DNA from: Novosphingobium percolationis
Lineage (GTDB): Bacteria > Pseudomonadota > Alphaproteobacteria > Sphingomonadales > Sphingomonadaceae
Direction: 5' to 3'
NCBI RefSeq assembly: GCF_020179425.1
Contig: NZ_JAILYM010000004.1
Location: forward strand, 186,001-250,000
Length of the DNA stretch: 64,000 bases
Within the stretch, counting starts at the first letter, position 1. Every line of letters begins with the position of its first letter. A program made the translations under genes and the position numbers. Shown here one piece after another: positions 56,762-64,000 of this stretch. The notes under the pieces were generated by a model that was not told the DNA's origin, searched no databases, and saw only the letters and a program-made list of their open reading frames with translations.

Positions 56762-56953
56762 TCAGGCCTTGTCCGCAGGCCCGCCCTTGAGCACGAAGCG
56801 GCGGTCGCAATAGCCGCACTCGGCATAGCCCTTCTCGTCGATTTCCATGTAGACGCGCGGATGGCCCAGCGCGCTGCCGCCGCGGATGTCGGTCGCGCCG
56901 TCGCACCACACGCGGGTGGAGTCGGTGAGGATCGTCTCGGGAGCCTTGATCAT
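56762..56953 (-). CDS. Zinc-finger (CHCC) domain protein, 63 aa
   Basis: A 63-residue protein with HPRVYMEIDEKGYAECGYCDRRFVL: His and two Cys as in the zf-CHCC domain found in NDUFS6-like proteins; the first Cys is in VWCDGATD. A role linked to complex I assembly is suggested by the family, not shown here. ATG 56953 is preferred over a long low-similarity upstream extension. It lies 45 bases upstream of tldD on the same strand. Confidence 0.82.
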   Translation of the reverse strand: MIKAPETILTDSTRVWCDGATDIRGGSALGHPRVYMEIDEKGYAECGYCDRRFVLKGGPADKA

Positions 56954-57050
56954 GGGGCCGCGCGCTAGCAAAACCGCGCGAAGCCGACAAGTCGGCGCTT
57001 CGCGTAGATCGCCCTTTACGTGGCGCACATGAGGCGGCAGGGATGGCGGC

Positions 57051-57989
57051 ATGAGCACGCCCCCCGCCATCCTGATCCGCGACCTCGTCAAGCGTTATGC
57101 CCCCGCCGGGAAGAGCCCGGGCAAGCTCGCGCTCGACGGCGTCAGCTTCGACGTGCCGCAGGGCGAGATCTTCGGCCTGCTCGGCCCCAACGGCGCGGGC
57201 AAGTCCACGCTGATCAACACGCTCGCCGGGCTCGTCATGAAAACCTCGGGCCATGTCGAGATCTGGGGCCACGACATCGATCGCGACCAGCGCAACGCCA
57301 AGGCCTCGATCGGCATCGTGCCGCAGGAAATCGTGTTCGATCCCTTCTTCACGCCCGTCGAGGTGCTGGACATCCAGGCCGGCCTCTATGGCGTGCCCAA
57401 GGAACTGCGCCGTTCGATGGACCTGCTCCGCGCGGTGCATCTGGAGGACAAGGCCCAGGCCTACGCTCGTTCGCTATCCGGTGGCATGAAGCGCCGCCTG
57501 CTGGTGGCCAAGGCGATGGTTCACAGCCCGCCGGTGCTGGTGCTGGACGAGCCGACCGCGGGCGTCGACGTCGAACTGCGTCGCCAGCTGTGGGAACTGG
57601 TGGTCAAGCTCAACCGAGAGGAAGGCGTGACCGTCGTTCTGACCACGCACTATCTCGAAGAGGCCGAGGAACTGTGCAACCGCATCGCGATCATCAACCA
57701 CGGCAAGCTGATCGCCAACAAGCCCACGCGCGAGTTGGTCGACATGGCGCGCGAGAAGATCGTCGTCCTGACTTTGGATAGGGACGTCTCTACTGCACCG
57801 CAACACGAACTCTTCGCCAAGAGCGTAGCCACTGGCGAACGCACGGTCGAGATCACCTACGACAAGGACCGGATGAACGCCGGGCAGGTGCTGGCGCTCG
57901 TCCAGAACCAGGGCTACGCCATCGCCGACGTGTCCACGCGCGAGGCCGATCTGGAAGACGTGTTCGTGAGCCTGACGACGGCGGCCTGA
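57051..57989 (+). CDS. ABC transporter ATP-binding protein (ABC-2 type, orphan)
   Basis: A 312-residue ATPase of the drug/polysaccharide exporter (NodI/CcmA-like) group. Walker A is GPNGAGKSTL, Q-loop GIVPQE, signature SLSGGMKRRL, Walker B VLVLDEPTAGVD and the switch His in LTTHYLEEAEEL. The C-terminal ~80 residues form the small regulatory region seen in this group. No permease gene follows; the next gene is on the other strand, so the partner must be elsewhere. Confidence 0.9.
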   Translation: MSTPPAILIRDLVKRYAPAGKSPGKLALDGVSFDVPQGEIFGLLGPNGAGKSTLINTLAGLVMKTSGHVEIWGHDIDRDQRNAKASIGIVPQEIVFDPFFTPVEVLDIQAGLYGVPKELRRSMDLLRAVHLEDKAQAYARSLSGGMKRRLLVAKAMVHSPPVLVLDEPTAGVDVELRRQLWELVVKLNREEGVTVVLTTHYLEEAEELCNRIAIINHGKLIANKPTRELVDMAREKIVVLTLDRDVSTAPQHELFAKSVATGERTVEITYDKDRMNAGQVLALVQNQGYAIADVSTREADLEDVFVSLTTAA

Positions 57990-58007
57990 TCGGCTCGCCC
58001 CGATCCG

Positions 58008-58190
58008 TCAGCCCGCGTCTGCGGCCTTTTCCTCGCCGTGCAGCGGATCGGCGCGCCACCCGCCACGCGGTCGGCGACGGATCGCGTCGTTGCAATGGCG
58101 ACAGCGCGAGACATAGGCGAGCCCGTCCCAGGAAATGCGCTCCCGGCGCGGGCGATGGCGGTTGAACACACAGAGCAGACGACCAAGCAT
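58008..58190 (-). CDS. Small basic protein, 60 aa, with CxxC
   Basis: I do not recognise a named family. The protein is Arg-rich (FNRHRPRRERISWDGLAYVSRCRHCNDAIRRRPRGGW) with one CRHC pair and an early Cys, possibly a small zinc knuckle. ATG 58190 follows GGGGGAA at about 12 bases. It converges on the ABC ATPase gene and is divergent from nadB across an AT-rich 269-base gap. Confidence 0.6.
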   Translation of the reverse strand: MLGRLLCVFNRHRPRRERISWDGLAYVSRCRHCNDAIRRRPRGGWRADPLHGEEKAADAG

Positions 58191-58459
58191 TCCCACGTTT
58201 CCCCCTGAGGAATCCTTAGGACAATACCGTATCCTGCTGCAGTCGCGAAATGAAAAACCAGACATAAATTAGTTTTAATGGTTAACTTATGATCTGCGTA
58301 TGAATATACTTAAATGAAGGGCCGTCCTTCTGCCCTGCAGGGCGGTGGCGGGCCATCCGACATCAAACCGCCTTTTCAAATGCCGCCGTGGCGGGCAAAG
58401 GAGCGCGCTCACCATTCGGGCCCGTCCGCCCGCGCGAGGCCATTCGGGAGCCGCCTGGG
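58191..58459. promoter_or_regulatory. AT-rich divergent promoter region of the small basic protein gene and nadB
   Basis: About 130 bases from 58215 are far richer in A and T than the rest of the window, holding TTTTAATGGTTAAC and TGAATATACTTAAATG stretches that could be promoters. Toward nadB a CCCTGCAGGG palindrome occurs near 58341. I can not assign a single start. Confidence 0.45.
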
Positions 58460-60043
<1,584 letters not shown>

Positions 60044-60102
60044 AGGTCTGCTGCACGCACAAGGACGTTCCCGAGGGCGGCCGGGCGAAGTAGAGTCCGG
60101 CC

Positions 60103-60720
60103 ATGGCCCTGCTGCTCGCCTTCATCGTCGCCGCCGCGCTGCTTACCATGACACCGGGCGTCGATACCGCCATGGTCCTGCGCGTCGCTACGGTAGAGGG
60201 CAAGCGCAGCGCCATGGCCGCCGCCGCCGGGATCTGCGCGGGCTGCCTTGGCTGGGGCGCGGTCGTTGCGCTCGGCCTTGCCGCCCTGCTGCGCACATCG
60301 CCGCTTGCCTACGATCTGCTGAAGTGGATGGGCGCGGGCTATCTGCTCTATCTTGCCGCCGGCCTGCTGTGGCGCCCGCGCGAAAGCTTCGACGGCACGA
60401 GCGAGCCTGTGCGCAGCGGTGCGCTCGTCATGGCCCTGCGCGGCTTCCTGACCAATGCCCTCAACCCCAAGATGGGGATCTTCTACGTCACCTTCCTGCC
60501 GCAGTTCATCCCCGCAGGCGTCGCGATCGGCCCCCGCGCGTTCCTGCTGGCCTCGATCCACGTTGCGCTGTCGGTGCTCTGGTTCGCGGCTCTGATCGGC
60601 GCGACGGCAGGCCTGTCGCGCTGGCTGCGCCGCCCGGCGGTGATCGCCGCGCTCGATCGCGTGACCGGCGCGGTGTTCGTAGCCTTCGGCGTCAGGCTGG
60701 CCCTCTCGTCCGCACGGTGA
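60103..60720 (+). CDS. LysE/RhtB family exporter
   Basis: A 205-residue transporter with six membrane helices. ALLTMTPGVDTAMVLRVATVEGKRSAMAAAAGICAG is the LysE-family start (TPGxD), and GFLTNALNPKMGIFYVTFLPQFIP the loop and helix four. Members export lysine, homoserine, threonine or leucine; the substrate is not predictable. It follows nadB by 59 bases. Confidence 0.9.
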   Translation: MALLLAFIVAAALLTMTPGVDTAMVLRVATVEGKRSAMAAAAGICAGCLGWGAVVALGLAALLRTSPLAYDLLKWMGAGYLLYLAAGLLWRPRESFDGTSEPVRSGALVMALRGFLTNALNPKMGIFYVTFLPQFIPAGVAIGPRAFLLASIHVALSVLWFAALIGATAGLSRWLRRPAVIAALDRVTGAVFVAFGVRLALSSAR

Positions 60721-60733
60721 CGCCGTCCGCGCC

Positions 60734-60982
60734 CTAGAAGTGCCGGGCCAGGAAGATCAGGAGCATCGCTCCCACCACCGAGGCCAGGCAGCCTGCGCGG
60801 CTGAAGCCCTCGCTCCATGGCCGCCCGTCGCGCCAGCTCGCCGCCAGCCCGGCCACCAGCGAGCCGCCGATACCGAGCAGGATGGTCTGCCCCAGCCCCA
60901 TGTCGACCGGGCCGAGATAGAGCACCCGCGCGAGGAGGCCGACCAGCAGGCCGGAAATCAGGATCGAGACGAGATTCAGCAC
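60734..60982 (-). CDS. GlsB/YeaQ/YmgE family membrane protein, 82 aa
   Basis: A small protein with three membrane helices: LNLVSILISGLLVGLLARVLYLGPVDMGLGQTILLGIGGSLVAGL is the transglycosylase-associated (GlsB/YeaQ) core. It is often linked to stress responses in other bacteria. I chose GTG 60982, with GGAG about 11 bases before; a longer frame upstream does not match the family. It converges on the LysE gene with a 13-base gap. Confidence 0.85.
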   Translation of the reverse strand: MLNLVSILISGLLVGLLARVLYLGPVDMGLGQTILLGIGGSLVAGLAASWRDGRPWSEGFSRAGCLASVVGAMLLIFLARHF

Positions 60983-61120
60983 GGCGTACGAGGCTCCATT
61001 CCTGTGGACACCTTGGAAGGGTCCGATTGACCCTCGTTTGTCCACAATCTGATGCCTGCGCGCAAAATAAAATCGACGGGCGTCGATTGGCTCTTGAACC
61101 CGGCCTCGCCCCGCGCGTCG

Positions 61121-61133
61121 CTGCACTGCACAA
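61121..61133 (-). promoter_or_regulatory. TTGTGCAGTGCAG box, same 13-mer as phasin operator 2
   Basis: On the minus strand the 13 bases are identical to those at the phasin promoter. The site lies about 140 bases before the GlsB-like start and 395 before the RNR start. Confidence 0.35.
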
Positions 61134-61222
61134 TGGCTGTCACTGCGATGAAACGAATCGCACGTGCGACGAACCGAATCGCCCTTGGGGGTACCCCCCT
61201 CTTGTGTCTGAAACCCATTGAG

Positions 61223-61238
61223 GCACTATGGATTGTGG
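61223..61238. promoter_or_regulatory. Candidate NrdR box upstream of ribonucleotide reductase
   Basis: GCACTATGGATTGTGG agrees with the NrdR consensus ACACTATATATTGTGT at most positions. A second half-site TTGTGT lies exactly 31 bases upstream (61202-61207), the usual spacing of tandem NrdR boxes, but its left half is poor. Confidence 0.4.
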
Positions 61239-61295
61239 TTAAGCCGGTGGGGGACCTCTAGACCTAGTTTGGAGCCAACGCGCACCGAAAGGCGC

Positions 61296-61320
61296 GCGCA
61301 AGACCCTTGCGCCCTTTTCC
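61296..61320 (+). terminator. Hairpin in the RNR leader
   Basis: GCGCAAG and CTTGCGC form a 7-bp perfect stem with loop ACC, followed by CCTTTTCC. It may be a weak terminator or attenuator upstream of the RNR gene. Confidence 0.4.
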
Positions 61321-61528
61321 CTGAAAACAGGGCAGGGCGCGGGAAACCGGGGCGCAGGCGGTTGAGCGGGATTCATGTTCCGCTTCCGTTCCGCCCAGTG
61401 TAGGATCGGGGCCAGCCTCCGATTCGAAGACGCGGGCGGCGCGCCGGGGCAATCCGGCCAGCGACGCAGCGGAGATTGGAACCGCCCTTCGCGCTGCGCG
61501 TGCAAGGGCCGCGATACGGGGGTTGCAC

Positions 61529-63547
61529 ATGGATTTCAGGACTGGGGACGGTTCCGTGGCGGCGCAGGACGAACTGGGTCTCGAAGGCCCCGCACAGGCC
61601 GATATGGCCGAGACAGGCGAAGCGAAGGCAATGACGATGGAAGCGAAGGATCAGGGCAGCGAGAACCTGCTGGCCGGCATGGCGGCGACCGTCGCCGCAG
61701 CCAGCTTGGCCGCGGTTGCGCCCAAGAACGATTCCAAATCGGTGCACGCCCGCCGATTCTCGATCGTCACCGACGAAAGCCGCGATGCGCTGCTGACCGT
61801 GTTCGGCAAGGACACGCTCGACGACCGCTACCTGCTGCCTGGCGAAAAGTACCAGGACCTGTTCGCCCGTGTGGCCGACGCCTATGCCGACGATCAGGAC
61901 CACGCCCAGCGGCTCTACGACTACATCTCGAAGCTGTGGTTCATGCCCGCAACGCCGGTCCTTTCGAACGGCGGCACCGGGCGCGGCCTGCCGATCTCGT
62001 GCTACCTGAACTCGGTGGAAGACAGCCTTGAAGGCATCGTCGGCACCTGGAACGAGAACGTCTGGCTCGCCAGCCGGGGCGGCGGCATCGGCACCTATTG
62101 GGGCCAGGTGCGCGGCATCGGCGAGAGCGTCGGCCTCAACGGCAAGACCAGCGGCATCATCCCCTTCGTCCGCGTGATGGACAGCCTCACGCTCGCCATC
62201 AGCCAGGGCTCGCTGCGCCGTGGTTCGGCCGCGTGCTACCTCGACGTCTCGCACCCGGAAATCGAGGAGTTCCTCGAAATCCGCAAGCCGTCAGGCGACT
62301 TCAACCGCAAGGCGCTGAACCTCCACCACGGCGTGCTGCTCACCGACGAGTTCATGGAAGCGGTGCGCGACGGCGCCGAATTTGCCCTGCGCAGCCCCAA
62401 GGACGGCTCGGTGCGCGGCAAGGTCGATGCCCGCAGCCTGTTCCAGAAGCTGGTCGAAACCCGCCTCGCCACGGGTGAGCCCTACATCGTGTTCAACGAC
62501 ACGGTGAACCGCACGATGCCCAAGCATCACCGCGATCTCGGGCTCAAGGTCTCGACCTCGAACCTGTGTTCGGAAATCACCCTGCCCACGGGTCGCGATC
62601 ACCTCGGCAACGACCGCACCGCGGTGTGCTGCCTGTCCTCGCTGAACCTCGAAACCTGGGACGAGTGGAACGGCGACAAGCAGTTCATCGAGGACGTGCT
62701 ACGCTTCCTCGACAACGTGCTGCAGGACTACATCGACCGCGCGCCGCCCGAAATGGCCCGCGCCAAGTATTCGGCCATGCGCGAACGCAGCGTCGGCATG
62801 GGCGTGATGGGCTTCCACTCCTTCCTGCAGAAGAAGGGCATCGCGTTTGAATCCGCGATGGCCAAGGCGTGGAACCTCAAGATGTTCCGCCACGTCGCCG
62901 CCAAGGCGGACGAAGCCTCGCTGCTGCTGGCGCAGGAACGCGGGCCTTGCCCCGATGCCGCCGACATGGGCGTGATGCAGCGCTTCTCCTGCAAGATGGC
63001 GATCGCGCCCACCGCGTCGATCTCGATCATCTGCGGCGGCACCAGCGCCTGCATCGAGCCGATCCCGGCCAACATCTACACGCACAAGACCCTGTCGGGC
63101 TCGTTCGTGGTCAAGAACGAATACCTCGAAAAGCTGCTGCAGCAGAAGTCGAAGGATTCCACCAACGTGTGGAACTCGATCCTCGAACGCGGCGGCTCGG
63201 TCCAGCACCTCGATTTCCTGAGCCCGGAAGAAAAGGCGATCTTCAAGACCAGCTTCGAGATCGACCAGCGCTGGCTGCTCGAATTCGCGGCCGATCGCAC
63301 GCCCTACATCGACCAGGCGCAGTCGCTGAACCTCTACATTCCGGCAGACGTCGACAAGTGGGACCTGCTGATGCTCCACTTCCAGGCGTGGGAAAAGGGC
63401 ATCAAGAGCCTCTATTACCTGCGCTCGAAGTCGGTGCAGCGCGCAGGGTTCGCCGGCGGCGTCGAAGCGGACAACACCGCCAGCGCGCCCGTCATCGAAC
63501 TCGCCGCCAGCCCGACCGACTACGAGGAATGCCTCGCTTGCCAGTGA
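61529..63547 (+). CDS. nrdA: Ribonucleoside-diphosphate reductase alpha subunit, class I
   Basis: This subunit reduces ribonucleotides to deoxyribonucleotides using a radical from NrdB. The 672-residue protein has MPATPVLSNGGTGRGLPISCYL (first active-site Cys), STSNLCSEITLP with the N-x-C-x-E triad, AVCCLSSLNL (second redox Cys), MAIAPTASISIICGGTSACIEP and a C-terminal ECLACQ thiol pair that reloads the active site. The first ~75 residues are low complexity and do not look like an ATP-cone, so the allosteric activity site seems absent. ATG 61529 lies 7 bases after GGGGG. The beta subunit is not in the window. Confidence 0.93.
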   Translation: MDFRTGDGSVAAQDELGLEGPAQADMAETGEAKAMTMEAKDQGSENLLAGMAATVAAASLAAVAPKNDSKSVHARRFSIVTDESRDALLTVFGKDTLDDRYLLPGEKYQDLFARVADAYADDQDHAQRLYDYISKLWFMPATPVLSNGGTGRGLPISCYLNSVEDSLEGIVGTWNENVWLASRGGGIGTYWGQVRGIGESVGLNGKTSGIIPFVRVMDSLTLAISQGSLRRGSAACYLDVSHPEIEEFLEIRKPSGDFNRKALNLHHGVLLTDEFMEAVRDGAEFALRSPKDGSVRGKVDARSLFQKLVETRLATGEPYIVFNDTVNRTMPKHHRDLGLKVSTSNLCSEITLPTGRDHLGNDRTAVCCLSSLNLETWDEWNGDKQFIEDVLRFLDNVLQDYIDRAPPEMARAKYSAMRERSVGMGVMGFHSFLQKKGIAFESAMAKAWNLKMFRHVAAKADEASLLLAQERGPCPDAADMGVMQRFSCKMAIAPTASISIICGGTSACIEPIPANIYTHKTLSGSFVVKNEYLEKLLQQKSKDSTNVWNSILERGGSVQHLDFLSPEEKAIFKTSFEIDQRWLLEFAADRTPYIDQAQSLNLYIPADVDKWDLLMLHFQAWEKGIKSLYYLRSKSVQRAGFAGGVEADNTASAPVIELAASPTDYEECLACQ

Positions 63548-63580
63548 TGGCAAACGTGGCCCGCTGACACGGGGCGGCGC

Positions 63581-63814
63581 ATGAACATGGCCTATCTGTT
63601 CATGCTGCCGGCCGAGCTGTTCGCGCTGCACTGGGGGTATCGCCAGGTGCGCCTGCGCCAGCCGCCGTTGCGCCCGATGCGGACGCTGCAGCTGGGACAG
63701 CCCGTGACCAACCCCGCCCAAAAGCTCGCGCTGGCCCGCCAACAGGGCTGGATGGCGATCCTGTTCAGTGCCGCCCTGTTGCTGGCTCCGCTCCTGCCGC
63801 TGGCGGAAAAGTGA
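63581..63814 (+). CDS. Hypothetical membrane protein, 77 aa
   Basis: I do not recognise a family. A hydrophobic N-terminal part (MAYLFMLPAELFALHWG) and one C-terminal membrane helix (GWMAILFSAALLLAPLLPLAEK) flank a basic/Pro-rich loop. ATG 63581 lies 33 bases after the RNR stop and sits where nrdB would be expected. Confidence 0.55.
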   Translation: MNMAYLFMLPAELFALHWGYRQVRLRQPPLRPMRTLQLGQPVTNPAQKLALARQQGWMAILFSAALLLAPLLPLAEK

Positions 63815-63864
63815 CGACGATGCCGCCCGCCCCCCTGCAAGATACGGCGCCCGGAGCCCTTCCC

Positions 63865-63883
63865 CCCTCCCCGGCGGGGAGGG
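63865..63883. repeat. REP-like inverted repeat CCCTCCCC-GGC-GGGGAGGG
   Basis: Perfect 8-bp halves around three bases, in the non-coding end of the window. Such CCCTCCCC/GGGGAGGG hairpins are common intergenic repeats in sphingomonads (from general knowledge). The rest of 63815-64000 shows no supported gene. Confidence 0.5.
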
Positions 63884-64000
63884 ACCAGCGCTATCTGCGC
63901 GTGCCCGCCGCCCCGTTACACCCCGCGACACTTCGCGGCTTGCGCGCGCCCGCGACAATCGGCGACAAGACCCCCGCTTGCCTGATCCCAACAAGCGCGG

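Larger units (their letters stand above)
60983..61528. other. 546-base intergenic region between glsB-like gene and RNR gene
   Basis: No supported gene. It holds a TTGTGCAGTGCAG box (61121-61133), a GGGGGTACCCCC palindrome (61187-61198), a candidate NrdR box (61223-61238) and a hairpin (61296-61320). The last 200 bases form the RNR leader. Confidence 0.6.

Noticed and set aside
61052..61261. 69-codon plus-strand frame in the RNR upstream region
   Set aside because: No ribosome site, no recognisable sequence, and it covers the likely control elements.

Overview
The window is chromosomal DNA from a high-GC alphaproteobacterium, most likely a sphingomonad (Novosphingobium/Sphingobium-like). The grounds are a complete PhyR-NepR-EcfG general stress response locus, GapR, ClpS, a class I PHA synthase with an alphaproteobacterial phasin, a PEP-CTERM protein, DUF1272/DUF4337 proteins, and dense coding with many ATGA overlaps. 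I see no prophage, transposase, integrase or CRISPR array. Two tRNA genes (Cys-GCA and Gln-CTG) are present, both on the minus strand with encoded CCA.

Layout. 1-4.8 kb: 3' end of an FAD oxidoreductase, tRNA-Cys, then minus-strand RNB-domain ribonuclease, crotonase and AlaC-like aminotransferase. 4.9-8.0 kb: PHA storage genes phaC and a phasin with a basic, AT-hook-like N-terminal extension, whose promoter carries two TTGTGCAGTGCA boxes. 8.1-14.0 kb: clpS, lptF-lptG, a fatty acid desaturase and a GNAT-like protein. 14.0-19.9 kb: stress signalling island with two single-domain response regulators, an FNR-like regulator, phyR, a CHASE/HisKA_2 sensor kinase, nepR and ecfG. GGAAC-N16/17-CGTT promoters lie before the first regulator, phyR and nepR-ecfG, implying autoregulation. 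20-27 kb: PerM-family protein, sodB, DAACS symporter, glmM, DUF1272 protein, thiD and a LOG-family protein. 27.3-29.1 kb: a small secreted protein and a calcium-binding RTX protein. 29.2-33.3 kb: chrA, then an arsenic operon arsR-arsC(LMW type)-aqpS-arsC(Grx type)-arsH that has an aquaglyceroporin where an ArsB/Acr3 pump would be expected.

33.4-43.1 kb: housekeeping genes (Ppx/GppA phosphatase, rlmE, gapR, yebC-family, ruvC, ruvA, ruvB), with ruvC separated from ruvAB by a DUF4337 protein and an opposed GT22-like glycosyltransferase. 43.3-47.2 kb: a Ser/Thr/Gly-rich PEP-CTERM protein and acnA. 47.6-57.0 kb: small membrane protein, two EamA permeases, two L,D-transpeptidase-type proteins, ispG, two GNATs, a GFA-family protein, tldD and a small zinc-finger protein. 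57.0-64 kb: an orphan ABC ATPase, nadB, a LysE-family exporter, a GlsB/YeaQ protein and a class I ribonucleotide reductase large subunit without an ATP-cone.

How the genes work together: PhyR, NepR, EcfG and the kinase form the partner-switching core of the general stress response; the ars genes form one arsenic detoxification unit; phaC and phasin build and coat storage granules; ruvABC process Holliday junctions. Long open frames antisense to real genes are common here because of codon bias and were left out.
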